A DNA stretch of 64,000 nucleotides from Adiantum capillus-veneris (lineage: Eukaryota > Streptophyta > Polypodiopsida > Polypodiales > Pteridaceae), in NCBI GenBank assembly GCA_014529385.2, contig CM043950.1:153996445-154060444 (forward strand), in the 5' to 3' direction. The notes under the pieces are model-generated. The model ran no database searches. It saw nothing but the letters and a program-made list of their open reading frames with translations, and had not been told where the DNA came from. Position 1 is the stretch's first letter, and each line of letters opens with the position of its first letter. This document shows, one piece after another, positions 43,179 to 55,670 of this stretch. The position numbers and the translations under genes are program-made.

Positions 43179-46100
43179 ATGCCTCGCCCAAAGAAAGACA
43201 GTCAGTGGACAGCAGCACCATATGAAGTGGAGGAGCTTGCCACAAATGAGAAGGCTCACATCTCGGATGAAATACTGGCTCAAATCCCTGCCCACATATT
43301 CATCTCGAAGTTTAAGGATACTGATGGCGACTTGGTAAAGACAACTATCATGCCACGGGAGATATGGAATCTCCACCAAAGGCCGGAAGTAATAGAGGTT
43401 GTGCGGGCGATACACTTGGAACAATTTTTCAGATTACAGCCATGGGGAACATATTACATGAGGGCCCACAAACTCATGAGCTCGATACAATATGATGGAT
43501 AGGCAATGCTCATAGACAAAGATGGGTCAAAGGTTAAAGTAAAGATCACGAAGGAAATCATCAATGAAGCCTTGCATTTCCTCCCAGGGCAACACGATTT
43601 GTTAGCAAAGACAAAGTCACTAGACAATGAGAAGGCATTCGTCAAAGCGAAGGGGAACAAATACAAATACAGTGACATGATCTATGGAGAGCTGGAATTG
43701 CCGATGAGATTGATATCTCAGCATTTCAGAGTTCAAAAGCCTCCTCGCTACACAGAGCCAATCCTGCACATTGTCGTAGTCATGGCTCTAGCGACAGCAG
43801 AAAATAGACCCATTCGCTGCGACTACGGATCTTATATTTTGGATAATCTGATTGAAGAAAATTTGAAAAGATCTGCAAAAAACAAAACCTACATGAGTGC
43901 AGGGCCGATGCTAACCAGAATAGTATACTAGGCTTTGGGAATGATCGAGGATTTGCCAGCTGCCAGCTCACAAACGGCCTTGATCCAGAAAGCTAAGCTG
44001 GTTGCACACTCTGTAAGGACGACACCTAGCGCGACATCATCGCGCTCAGCAAAGGCCACCAATAAAAGTTCGAGTGATGAAGAGAAAACGGAGACAGACG
44101 ACGAAGGGAAGTCTCAGGAGTCTAAAGACAAAGTGCCTTCAGAGTTTGAGGAAAGTGAGGAGGAGGATTCAACGAAGCTGCTCGAGAGAAAAAGAGGAGA
44201 GAGAAGTGTGATACCGCAGTCGGACATGCAAAAAGCATATGCGGAAGCCCAGAAAAGAGTCGAAGAAAGACTCACAAAATTTGGGGCTGAGAGACAAGCT
44301 CGAGTGGTTGAAACGCAACAGGCACAGAAACGAAGACTCGAAAGGGAAAGGCAAGAAAGGATAGAAAATGCAACTCGCCTACGGGCTGAGAAGTAAAGAT
44401 TGGAAGCAGAACAAAAGGCTGCGGAAGTGGACATATCCTCACAGTCCACTGATCAAACGAAGGAAAAAGACGCGACTGAAGAGAAAAATCAGGCGGAGCA
44501 GCTTAAGAAGATCCAGGGAGATAGGAATCTGGAAGCGCGACGCGCGGCGGATCTCACCCGCCAAAGAATAATTAGGATCCTAAAGAAAAGAAAAGCGCAA
44601 GCATCTGCTTCGCAACAAGGCGAGAAAACTTCCAAAAGGAGACATGTGCGAGAAAAATCGAGTCCGCCTCCTCCCTCGCCCAAATCACCTCCTCCCCCTT
44701 CTCCATAAAAAAAAAAACAGCCAACTCCTCCCCCTTCAACCTCGCAAAAGGAAGTTTTACCACCTACAGAATCCATCGGATACCAAGAAGCATGCCAAAC
44801 AGTGGCTGGATTTGATTACAAGCAAACACTGCGGGAGTTAGAACGGAAATTCCAGTGTCAGTATGTGGTACTGAGTGAGAAAGAAACGCAGGTACAGGAA
44901 GCCCGACAAAAGCAAGAATCAGGGCAAGAAGAGCTAGACAGCCTGAGAACGTGACTAGAACGCACAACGGAGGAAAGAGACCTTGAGCGGCAGCAGGCTC
45001 AATCTCTGATCAGAGATTTGGTGGACGTCAGGACAGACCTGACAGCCAAAGAGAAGGAGTGCCAAGAGCTGACGGCAAGAGTCCAGAAAGCAAAAGAGCA
45101 GCTTGCCTATGATAGTGCAAGATTTCAAAGGCTTAGCAGCTCCTACAGCACTGTCAAGGGCACTCTAACGACTTTGATGGCTAATCAGGAACCTGCTGGA
45201 GCATTGGTCTCCACATCTGACAATGCCACATCAACGAACACTATAGCAGCGTTAAAAGCAGAGCTAGAGCAAGAAAGGCTTCAAAGACAGCTGCTCGTAT
45301 CAAGAATGGTGGCCCAGACGGCGGCAAACGAGTTAAAATTAAAAGAAGTGGAGCAGCAACTCGCTCAAGCAAGCGTTGAACTATAGATTAAGAGACAGAT
45401 CGGTGACACATTGTTAAAAGGAAAAGAAGATCTGCTTGTCCAACAGCAAATCAAAGCAGACAAAGCCCAGACTCAACCGCAACTGCTGCCTGGACACCAT
45501 GCGACAGATTTGCCTGGAACCTCACACCAAGGGCAACGGGAGCAGGAATTTGAAGGGCCCGATCTGGACATACGAGATGAACTTAGTGAAAGCATTCAGG
45601 ACATGCCAGAGGGGCCAGCCAAGGAGTATATGGTCTATGAAAAGAAGATACTGGAGTCAGCAGCCCTCGCATATTTACAACCAGAAGAGCAGGTGGAAGG
45701 TTTTGGCCACGAATACCTCCCGTTTCATCTGCTATGCCATGAAGCGAATTTGTGGAAAGAAAAGATGCGGCCAGCCTTGCCACGAAAGAAAGAAGGGGGT
45801 TACGAGGGCATTGCACTCACAGTGGAAGAAGCTCATGTGCTTGTCGATGACCACCCCAAGTGGAGGCAGAAGTGGTTGGACAAGAGGCCACAGGATCTAA
45901 CAAATTACCACAACGCTCCTCAACATATACAAATAGATCCTACATTCTGCCCTGTCCCTCGAAGACGCACTTGGAAAGATTTCACAACATGGAAGGGGTC
46001 GAGGTAGCACAAGCTAAATTACCCGGTTCTGACAGCGCAACAACCCCCTACAGTGGCTTACATGGTCAGCACATTGAACTCAACAGTGACTTTGCTACAG

Positions 46101-46538
46101 GATGTCCTCGATTTGGCCTGCCAGATGTTAGTAAAAATAGCCCGGATGATCGTCACCTACATCCAGGTGTTTAAAGACACTGAAGGCGACGATCATCCGT
46201 GGAATCTGGTCTTGGAAAGACACAGAGACATCTGCTGGAATCTACAGGATTCACCGCCACGGCACATCTTGATGGCCATGTACTCCAGGCTAATGTACCT
46301 GCCATCACACTACCTGCAAACATTTGAAGAGGCCTTCGTCGCAGGATTCTTCGAAATGGATTCAAGGATTTTCCATCCCATGGCGAAGGACCTCAAGGCA
46401 AGGTACGTGGCATACCAACACACATTAGCAGAAAATCCATTCCGACAACACCAAGAAGCCCTCGAAGCCGTACTGCGAACAAAAAGCTTTTCAGCAACAC
46501 TCGCTTCATTAGAGCCACATCAACGGCCAAAGCACTGA
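43179..46538 (+). pseudogene. Extra 1,119-codon ORF of element C in the env position, with seven premature stops
   Basis: All pieces lie in one frame from ATG 43179 (MPRPKKDSQWTAAPYEVEEL) to TGA 46538. Stops interrupt at about 43502, 43931, 44396, 44708, 44955, 45386 and 46007. Residues 1-270 form a globular-looking domain (GSKVKVKITKEIINEALHFL, LPMRLISQHFRVQKPP) that faintly recalls the putative plant transposon protein domain found in large gypsy elements. Residues 270-750 are highly charged with a Pro stretch (SSPPPPSPKSPPPPSP) and long coiled-coil-like helices (QAEQLKKIQGDRNLEARRAA). The C-terminal 350 residues are again globular (MYSRLMYLPSHYLQTFEEAF). No signal peptide or membrane segment is obvious, so it is not a typical envelope protein. 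Function unknown. The relic at 63650-64000 is a homologue. Confidence 0.75.
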
Positions 46539-46556
46539 ACATGCACGAGGGCGTGC

Positions 46557-46576
46557 AAGGATAAGGAAGGGGGGAG
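46557..46576 (+). other. Element C polypurine tract
   Basis: AGGATAAGGAAGGGGGGAG-type purine run ending directly before the 3' LTR TGTTTGGCGG. Confidence 0.92.
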
Positions 46577-47489
46577 TGTTTGGCGGAAGAGGCAACAGGC
46601 GGCCGTGGCCAGAAGGACCATATTTTCCTGAGAAACCATTATAAAATTCCTTTGTAAAGAAGCATCTCTAAGCCGGGAAATTGTCAAGGATGTATGATTA
46701 TTCTTTTGGGAGAAATTGTATATTAGAGAGCCAGTTTTAAGATTAGGGGCTTATGGCCGGACAAGCCATTTTTGCAAAGACCTAATCTATAAAGGTCATT
46801 TTTTGTAAGTTTTGGATAATCTTTTTTGGAATGAGAAACAGAGAAGACAACGTACGAAGGAGAGCTCCTTCTTGTTCAAACTTGTAATCTTCGCCATTGC
46901 GGCTACGGTAATCCAAATTCAATTTCGATTATTGCATTGTGTTCCTCTCCTCTTGCTCTTTCCTTCAAGTATAATCATTCAAGATTCGGTGAAGGTTTCC
47001 GACTACGTGTTTGAGGCTTTAAATCGCTGTTTTGAGTGTTTATATGTGTGTTTTATGTCGTTTCGACCCTAGGAGGGGCGTTAAGGACCCTAAAACGACC
47101 CATTAGGATCAACTGTTCGCTGTTTTTGTTGACTTTGGGACTAACGATCGCGATCGTGGTACCTCTCCAGAATGCTGTGACAGTGATAGGATATGATCCT
47201 AATAGTCCCCTGAAGCTTCCCTTCAAGTTTCGTGCGATTCCGAATAGATTTGCATGGTAAACGGGCATGGCGACTGTAGAGCTGGGTAGAAGGACATAAT
47301 CAGATTACTTGGCAGTGATGCGTTTGATTTACTTGTAGAGATAGTAGTTGCATCTCATCGAGTTCACTTCATTAAGCTTGACAACCTAGTGAGTTTCCAT
47401 GCCTCATCCGAGTCGCTTCCCCTGTATTGATAAATATGTTGATGCTTGAGAGCTATGCTATGGACGTCCGTCGCGACGACCTGCAAACA
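46577..47489 (+). repeat. Element C 3' LTR
   Basis: 913 bp, same length as the 5' LTR. It ends CCTGCAAACA, then TGCTC. The palindrome CGATCGCGATCG lies at 47145-47156. Differences from the 5' copy are mostly transitions. Confidence 0.97.
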
Positions 47490-47494
47490 TGCTC

Positions 47495-47877
<383 letters not shown>

Positions 47878-47939
47878 TTCATCAATATTGTAGTACCCTC
47901 AATGCCACAATAGTAAAGGTATAGATAGTGAGTGGTTAT

Positions 47940-49210
47940 GACATAAGTACCTTAAAGGTGCTTCGGTTTTCAAAGTGGAGGATGAGTAAAACTTGCCAAG
48001 AATATCATTTCGTTGTATGACTATCCTTACCTTGCTACCAACATGCCTCTCAAGAGTGCCTTGTTATTCCTAATGTCCCCCAACCTTGTTAATTGAAGAT
48101 TTTACAGCAAGTAGAAGCACCTTCTCCTGCTATTGCAGCAATCCAGATCAAGCAAAATTGACTAGGAGAAATGGATGTACGCATCAATGTCCAACTCATC
48201 AATGGAACGATAGAAAGAAAACTTGTAGATATTGGGGCACGTGTTAATGCTATGCGGTATTCTACATACCTCAAACTATCAAGCTCCATGATCAAAGCGA
48301 CCAAAATTGAGCTAAAGGCAGCATACAAAGGAACAATGGTTAGTTTGGGACAATCCAATGTCTCAATTAACATTGACGGTAACCACTACCACATCAATTC
48401 CACATCATGACTGATACAGATCTCAATGAAGAAATCATCTTAGGAATTTAATGGATGCGCACTTACAAAGTAGTACCAGATTGACACTCTCAAGTACAAC
48501 CTTAAGGGTACATCATACATTATATCCTTGGCATAAATAGATCACATTTGTAATGTACAATAGGAGTCTCAAGAAGCAGAGCCAGAGAAGCCATATTTAG
48601 CTATCCAACCGCAATAGTCTACAAGCATTTGTGGAAAAAAGGTTAAGCAAGCCTGGGTAAAAAAGTAAATCATGGAAACCAAACCGCAACAAATATATAT
48701 ACTCAAAATCGTGCTTTCCGCTGCAATCTCTACCTCGATCAAACCATGTTTCCAAGTAGCAAGACCACCTCAACCAAAGTCAACATGGTGGAGAAAATCC
48801 AGCCAAAAACTCAATGCTTCATTGTGCTTTAAAAGGTACAAATGGATTTTTAAATTCCACTTGGAAAAGCCAACAATCGCCAAAGCACTAACATGGAATT
48901 GGAGATCAAAACTATCAAATCGCAAAACTATCAAATCGCAAAACACCCTCACAGTCTCCAAAATCTATCTTGAAGTGGGTACCTAAAACTAGGACAAGCC
49001 AAATCAACAACCAACTCGTAGTTACCAAACCAACCATCAAAGAGCGGACAATCTGTCTTCAACAACTTTTCTTTGAAAAATGCAGCATATATGAAACCTC
49101 GTTAACAAAAACCACTGAACAAGTGGTTCAATACTCACATCTTGCACAACATCATGTTACCCAATGCATCTCTTTGATCAGCATGATAGTGATTTTTTTT
49201 AAATCAAGAT
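47940..49210 (+). pseudogene. Gypsy relic F: protease-like domain and W-V-P-K tail
   Basis: Plus-strand broken frames. After LATNMPLKSALLFLMSPNLV, the frame at 48171-48407 reads MDVRINVQLINGTIERKLVD with the active-site region KLVDIGARVNAM (DSGA changed to DIGA), and YSTYLKLSSSMIKATKIEL. Downstream in other frames come DLNEEIILGI, a stop, WMRTYKVVPD and DTLKYNLKGTSYIISLA, the normal C-terminal protease block. Near 48975 LKWVPKTRTSQ echoes the W-V-P-K motifs of the post-integrase ORF of B. The relic ends where the minus-strand relic D begins. Confidence 0.6.
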
Positions 49211-49221
49211 AGAAATTAGAG

Positions 49222-49700
49222 TCTTGTTAGTGATCTTGGCCATTTGCTTGTGGGTAATAAGGTGTAGACTTATGGTGAGCTATCATGAAGTTTGTTATGA
49301 GTTCCTTTATCACTCCATTTATAAAATGAGTACCATCGTCACTCACAATCTCAAAGGGACAACCAAATCGCGTAATAATGTTCTCAAAGAGAAACTTGAT
49401 TGTTGACCTTGCATCAGCTTTGCGTGTCGTCTTGGCTTCCATTCACTTTGTCACATAGTCAGTGGCAACAATAATATATCGAGATTAAGTGTTACGAGAC
49501 GTGGGACTAATTAGGCATACAAAGTCTAAACCCCATTTTTCAAATGGTCGAGTCACTTTAATAGGATGTAAGGGCATCTTATCCTTTCATTGTGTGACCT
49601 TATATTGTTGGCATTCATCACACCCTTTTGCAAAAAGTGATGCATCCTTGAATAAGGTAGGCCACCAATAGCCTGATTGCAACACCTTTCTAGCAGTTAA
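49222..49700 (-). pseudogene. Gypsy D, integrase part
   Basis: Minus-strand close relative of the integrase of B: GYWWPTLFKDASLFAKGCDE (zinc-binding region), WGLDFVCLISP, IIVATDYVTK, a stop, MEAKTTRKADARSTIKFLFE, EIVSDDGTHFINGVIKEL, STPYYPQANGQ. The catalytic Glu is lost because homology stops at about 49222. It continues at 61743 on the other side of copia 2, whose insertion split it. Confidence 0.88.
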
Positions 49701-49891
49701 TGAAGGGAAGCGTGTGCGAGTGCAAGTGCAAGAGCAGAGAGAGAGAGAGATTTGCTTTGGGTAGAGCGCACAACAACGTTATCCTTGCAGCTCTTTATGC
49801 TGTTGTATTAAAGAATAAGTGTATATAGGTTAAGTTAGTAGATGGGTTAGTAGTAAGTGGGATGTTCGGCCAGTTGGCATGAATCCCAACA
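49701..49891 (-). repeat. Copia 2 3' LTR
   Basis: 191 bp. It contains AATAAGTGTATATAGGTTAA, also present in the partner. The minus-strand polypurine tract AAGTGGGAGTT lies at about 49892-49902. Confidence 0.9.
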
Positions 49892-49960
49892 AACTCCCAC
49901 TTGAAGGACAACGCGGCCCAAGTGACCTGGTATGTACAACCGTAAAGCATTCTAGTGGCT

Positions 49961-50537
49961 TCAACTTATACCTATCAACTCACTGCAATGTGTAAACTGC
50001 TCCAAAGCTAAGCCTTTCATCAAAGTATCTGCTGGGTTGTCGTCAGTGTGTACCTTGACCAAATCAATGAGCTTTTTGGCCAAGAAATCTCTCACGAGAT
50101 GATACTTGACTTCAATGTGTTTCAATTTAAAGTGAAACACGGGATTCCTTGCCAATGCAAGAGCACTCTGACTATCACAATATATCACTGGTGTCTCATC
50201 AATGCCAAGATTTCTGACCAAGCGAGATAACCATAAAACCTCTTTACTTGCATCCGACAATGCAACGTACTCTGCTTCTGTAGTGGAAGACGACGTACCA
50301 TCTTGAAGACATAACCTCCAAGATATTGCTCCTCGAGCAAATATGAAAACATAGCCAGGTGTCAATCTCCTATTGTCGACACAACCCGCATAGTCTGCAT
50401 CCACATAACCCACGATGGATGCATTGCTGCTCCCGAAGCGTAAACACCTGCCGACCGTACCTTTGAGGTACCTAAGAATGTGCTTCACTGCTTCCCAATG
50501 CTTGTTGCCAGGATTTGCCATATATCGGATCACCACT
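49961..50537 (-). pseudogene. Copia 2 RT end and RNase H
   Basis: An open minus-strand frame from VVIRYMANPGNKHWEAVKHI and LRYLKGTVGRCLRF into RNase H: GYVDADYAGCVDNRRLTPGY, TTEAEYVALSDASKEVLWLS, YCDSQSALALARNPVFHFK, KHIEVKYHLVRDF, VHTDDNPADTLMKG, ending FTHCSELIGIS. All RNase H acidic residues are present and the frame is undamaged, so this end is younger than the other copia relics. It stops being copia at about 50538, where gypsy E starts in the opposite orientation. Confidence 0.93.
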
Positions 50538-50539
50538 TC

Positions 50540-53500
50540 CACTGGAGAAAGAGCTAGAGAGAGGTTCAGTGAAGGTGTTGGCGATGGAGGAGCTACCGGA
50601 CATTTGTCCAATCGTAGATGTGTGGCACAAAAGAAAAATTTTGGGACAAGGTTATGTGGATGGCGGAGCCCAAATATGTGTCATTACACACTCATGCGTT
50701 GAGAAGATAGGTCTTACAGTGACTGGGGTGTCAGGTTTTCTGATCAGATTGGCAAATTATCAGAAAGTAAAATGTTTGGGTGTTGTAAAGAGCTTAGAAG
50801 TGGAGGCGTATTATGCAAAGGAGACGGTTGATTTTCATGTGATGCCAGCAGGGTTGGGAGCATATCCTATTATACTGGGTAGACCATGGTTACGTGCAGT
50901 GGGAGCTGTTCAAGATTGGCGACATGGTACGATTAGCCTCTATGGAAAGACAGGTACCAAGAAGCTTTATAATATGGACACAAGGAAACGATTAGAGGAG
51001 CTTTATGAAGATGAGGATGAGTCTAGTGATGAAGACTCTTCCACGGTGACAGATGAGGACAGTGATAGCACTACCAGCAGTGATGAGGATGCTGATGTTG
51101 CATTTCTTTTGATGGATAAAGAAATCCAGGAGTGTGGTTTAGTCGCATTTGCGAATGAGGTTGAAGATGAAAGTGAAGGGCCTTATGAAGTGATTGAAGG
51201 GCTGATGCAAACCAAGGTTGAGTTGTCAAAGAAGCAGGAATTGATGACACAAATGATCAGTGGAGACCTCTCAGCTATGGAGAAGGATATATATTTGCAT
51301 ATGCTGGCTAGTTTTCATGATTTGTTCATTACTTCATATGAAGAGATCAGAGGGTTCAAGGGTGAAGAGATGCATATAGAGCTAAAAGAAGGTGCTAAGC
51401 CAGTGCGGCAAAGGCTAAGAAGGATGGGTCAAGAGCAAATGGAAGCCTTGCGAGAAGAGGTGGACAAGTTATTGAAGGCAGGGTTCATAGTGCCTGTGGA
51501 GACCACATAATGGGTGAGTCCAGTAGTAGTCAGTCCAAAGAAGGATGGGACGTGGAGAATTTGTGTAGATTTTAAACCCTTAAATGTAGCCACTAAGAAG
51601 AACCCATATCCTCTTCCATTCATCGATTAGATCTTGGATTCAGTGGCAGGTTATGAGAGGTACAGTGTGTGTGATGGTTTTTCAGGCTGTTTTCAATTGA
51701 AGATTGCTCTTGAAGACCGCACAAAGACAACTTTTATTACGCCATGGGGCTGCTATTGCTACACAGTATTGCCGTTTGGGTTGTCAAAGGGACCATCTTT
51801 CTATCAAGAGAGAGCAAATTGGGTATTGGAACCATTCATTGGCAATTGTGTTAAGGCTTTTATGGACGACTTTTGTGTCTATAGCAGTAGGGCTGAGCAT
51901 CATGAGAAGTTGCATATGGTATTGGCTCGATATGATGAATGTGGAGGACAACTAAATCCCAAGAAATGTCATCTAGCACAACCAAGGTGAAGTTATTGGG
52001 TCACATGGTGTCAGAAAATGGCATTGAGGCTGATCCAGACAAGGTTAAGTCTATTATTCTTCTTCCATCACCTACGAGTACGAAGCAATTGGCAACCTTT
52101 ATACACAAAGTGAAGTACATGGCAAGGTTTATTCCATTGTCTTCTCAGCTTCTTTATCCATTACAACAAGTGGCAAAGCATGATCCATTGCAATGGGATG
52201 ACAAGTGTGAAGAAGTGTTTCAAGAGGTGAAAGAGGTGTTAGGGGGGTTGTCAGCCATGCAGGCTCCTGATTGGGAGAAAGTTCTCTATGTAAATCCATC
52301 AGTAGGGGATGATGCCATTGGAGCCATGCTATTGCAAAAGGGGAAGGGCAGCCATTATATGAGGCCAGTGTATTGTGCAAGCCGAGTGAAGTTGGTAGCA
52401 GAGAGAAAATTCTCGGAAGTAGAGCTAGTGATAGCCATTGTGATATTTGCTTGTCGACGATTTCGTCATTACTTGCTACCACGACCTTTTGTTTTCTTGA
52501 CGAGTTATGCATTTTTGCCACAGTTAATTAATGGTACTAACATGTCAAATGTGGTGAAGAAATGGGTAATTGAGCTGACAGAGTTTGAGTTCTCTTTTCT
52601 AGTGGAAGACAGTACAAGGGCTACCCAAGTTGATTTGTTGACCTACAAGGAGAATCCCCTTATTGTTAAGGAGGAGGTGGTGAGAAAGGTAGTTGAAGAA
52701 GTGCCACAGATCAGCAATGCACATGTGTTGTTCTTTGATGGTTCATACAGAAAGAGCCATGATGCCGCTTCAAGGGGTATAGCACTTTATGATCTAGAGG
52801 GGAAGCTATTATGCAAGAGAGGGTTCAAGTTGGATGCGCATAGTAACAATGAGGCTGAATATGCTACGTTGGAAGCTGGATTACACATTTGTTTGAAGCA
52901 TGGGATTAGAAGGTTGAGCATAAAAGGTGATGCCTTGTTAATTGTGAAGTAAGTGCTGGGTGTGTGGAAGAGCAAGAACACCTCATTGAAGGAAATGTGT
53001 TTCAGAATTAAAGGATTGTTAAAAAAGTTTGTAGCATGAAGCATCAGACACATTGAACGTGCTCTAAATGGGGAGGCACATGAAGCGGCTCAAGGCATGA
53101 TTGGGGAGCTATTTGTGTTGAGGACCACTTTACCTCTTTATCATGGCCGGGAAAGTTTGGCTCAAGAAGAGGAGGTTTTGCTAACAGGAATCATTCCAAA
53201 GGAGATTCCGAAGTCTAAGAAGTATGGTTTTGTGCGTAGAGCATACAGGTACAAATTGATTGGTGATGTCTTGTACATGAAAGGGGCTGATCTTGTGTTG
53301 AGACGTGTACCTTGGCGGGAGGAGCTGTATATAGTGTTGGAAGAGAATCATGAAGGCGCATGTGGCGGCCATTTTTCTCTAAAGATCACCTTGCGTAAGA
53401 TTTTGCAAGAGGGGTATGTATGGCCTAGTTTGCACAAAGATGTTCACCATTGGTGTAGGTCTTGCAATAGGTGTCAAGCATTTGGGAAGAGAGTGTTGAA

Positions 53501-54515
53501 GCGAGAGTTACGAAAAACCATTATGGCGTTTGATGTGTTTGAAAAGTTGGGGATTGATGCAATAGGCCCGTTACCTATCACAAGCAGGGACAAAAGCTAT
53601 ATTTTGACTGCAGTGGACTATCGCTCTAGATGGGCAGAGGCTATAGCAGTAAAACAGATCACTGCAAAGGATGTGGCAAAATTTGTGTACGATGAAATCT
53701 GTTGCAAGTTTGGGGTGCCATTAGAGCTACTTTCAGATAAGGGGCCAAGATTTAGAGCTAAACTGCTAGACTTCTTATGCGCAAAGATGAAGATTAGGCA
53801 CTAGCATACCACTCCTTATTACCCGCAGTGTAATGGCTTGAATGAAAGATTCAATGTTGAGTTGGTACAAATCCTTTCAAAAGTGACAGAGCACCAAGGA
53901 AAGAATTGGGATTTGGAATTGCCTAGTGCATTATGGGCTTACCGTACTTCAGTGAAGACAGGTACAGGGTTTAATCCATTTCATTTGGTGTATGGAAAGG
54001 AAGCACTATTGCCTGTGGAAGTAGAGTTGCCTGCAGTCAAGATGCTAGAGAAGTTGCTTGGGCCGCCTAGTGATGCATTCAAAGAGAGGCTCTTGCAGTT
54101 ACAAGAGGTTCAGTTGGATAGGATGAGCGCATTGGAGCATTATGGGCAGATGCAGGATAAGGCTTTGGCAAAGATAAATGAAAAGGTCAAAAGTAAGGGT
54201 ATCAAGAAGCATGACCTGGTTTTGCGCTACAACAGTAAGCTGGACAACACCTTCCAAAAGAAGTTTCAAATCAAGTGGGAAGGCCCTTTCAAGGTAGTGG
54301 AGTGTTTTCCGAATGGTACATATCAGTTGACTAACCTGGATGGGGTTCTACATAAGTCAAGGGTAAATGGATTGCATTTGAAACTGTATCATGCCAGGTT
54401 GATGATGGTGGAGCAAGATGTGTTTTCTGAAGAGCAAGTGATGTCTGTGAGGGATGAGGAGACCTGTGATGAGGCGAGCCTCATATCTCTTTTTGCTGCT
54501 GCCGATCATGAATGA
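50540..54515 (+). pseudogene. Gypsy E pol: protease, RT, two RNase H domains, integrase (5'-truncated)
   Basis: Protease: YVDGGAQICVITHS, FHVMPAGLGAYPIILGRPWL. After an acidic linker (EDEDESSDEDSSTVTDEDSD), RT: EWVSP-type block with a stop, VSPKKDGTWRICVDFKPLN, VCDGFSGCFQLKI, PFGLSKGPSFYQE, catalytic AFMDDFCVYS. Frameshift near 51960. First RNase H (52260-52660) lacks catalytic residues: YVNPSVGDDAIGAMLLQ and FLTSYAF in place of D-A-S and T-D-H. A second, archaeal-type RNase H (52715-53100) has LFFDGSYRKSH, NNEAEYATLEAGL, IKGDALLIVK. Integrase (53340-54400): HEGACGGHFS, CRSCNRCQAF, GIDAIGPLP, LLSDKGPRF, CNGLNERFN, then IKWEGPFKVVECFPNGTYQL. The dual RNase H is the hallmark of the Tat/Ogre lineage. 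Gag and 5' LTR are missing. Confidence 0.92.
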
Positions 54516-54520
54516 TCTAG

Positions 54521-55670
54521 CAGGCTAGGGGATGGGAAAATTATGTCAGGAGTTTTTTGGAGCAAGGGATTGCGCATATGTACATACACAAGCATGGTGC
54601 ATCAAATAAAGGATTGCCCATTTTCCAGAGCCAGGTGGTTACGTGGGGCCCACATGTGTACAGGTAGGACAGCATGTACATAGTGCATCGATTTTCATCG
54701 TTACCAGTACCAGTGTTTTTTTTCTACAATAATGAGGAGTTGGTAGCGCGTAAAACTTCTCGAGGAAGTTATCGGCGGGCCGACGACATGAGGTAAGCAG
54801 GTGCGTCAGATGGCATCTAGTGGCGTCAGGAGGTCGAATGGGGTCAATACTTGCACGCGGAGGAGTACGAACACAACGTGGGTGTTTTCTTGTGAGAATT
54901 ATGCAGAGAGGTCATCATGAGGACCACTTTTTGGGGCCACTCCACGTGGTGGCGGGACGCATTATTGGAAAAAATCGAGTGCCAGGTGTGCGTATGGATG
55001 CAAAAAGGTGACAACTATGCACTGCGAGGTCAGTTTTTGGCATGTTCGGGGTCCGTTTGAGGTCATCTAAAAGGCCAAGGGTGCCCAACTAATAAAGCTA
55101 AGTGTGGGAACTGAAAAAACAGAGAGAAGACCAGAAAAAATGTGGAGAAGAGAGGAGGAACAGCTGCAGGTGTGTTTTTGGTGTTTTTGGAGCCTGTTTT
55201 GGCTGTAAACTGCTCATCCGAGGTCGGATTTGAGCACTTTGACATTGTAAACTGGGGTTTTGGGCCGTTCCGGACGCGATGGCACGGTCCATTTTGCCAA
55301 ATTCCTCACTCTTTTTCTGCTGTTTTGGCTGTGTAAGTTTCTCCTATGAGCGAAGCTTTTGCTCCAATTTGTGATTGTATCTGGCATCTTTTACCCATAT
55401 TGTGTGAGCTGTTTGCCCCATTGGTGTTGGCCCAAGCTCTATTGTATCTAAACATCAGAAATTCTCCTCTTTTGAGCTGAGTTTTTGAGTGTGTGTGTGT
55501 CTCTGTGTGGAGTGGGTGAACGGGTAGTCTCTCTCCTCTCACTCCATCAGTGTGTTCCCTGTCTCGGCCAGGTGGGTTGTATAAGCCGAGTGGTGCCCCA
55601 TAGTGTGTGTGTGTATCTTCCCAAGAGTGTGTGTCGGGTATTTATAGAGGCGTTCTGTGTGTTTCCATCC
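54521..55670 (+). repeat. Gypsy E polypurine tract and start of 3' LTR (right end not found)
   Basis: The purine-rich CAGGCTAGGGGATGGGAAAA (54521-54540) is followed by TTATGTCAGGAG, so the LTR probably starts with TG at 54544. A TATA-like TATTTATAGA lies at 55639-55648. With no second LTR in the window the right end cannot be fixed. If the LTR includes the palindrome array it is at least 2.9 kb long, which is possible for Tat/Ogre-type elements. Confidence 0.55.

Larger units (their letters stand above)
33271..47489 (+). mobile_element. Ty3/gypsy LTR retrotransposon C, integrase-less, nested in the 3' LTR of B
   Basis: 14,219 bp between TGCTC duplications (33266-33270 and 47490-47494). The two LTRs are each 913 bp, with about 20 substitutions by eye and no indels (about 2%). 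tRNA-Asp PBS, 1.8-kb leader, gag, protease, RT and RNase H are present. The pol frame stops at the start of the integrase zinc-binding domain, and no integrase follows. Instead, a 0.5-kb non-coding spacer leads to an 1,119-codon ORF. It must have been mobilised with integrase from another element. It is younger than B, in agreement with the nesting. Confidence 0.95.

Noticed and set aside
43179-46538. Retrovirus-like envelope gene in element C
   Set aside because: It has the right position, but no signal peptide, transmembrane segment or cleavage site that I can see, and it is dominated by charged helices.
47036-47260. Repeated small ORF in both LTRs of element C (also 33730-33954)
   Set aside because: The frame is the same because the LTRs are copies. 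It has no ATG context or motif suggesting a protein and covers the palindrome.
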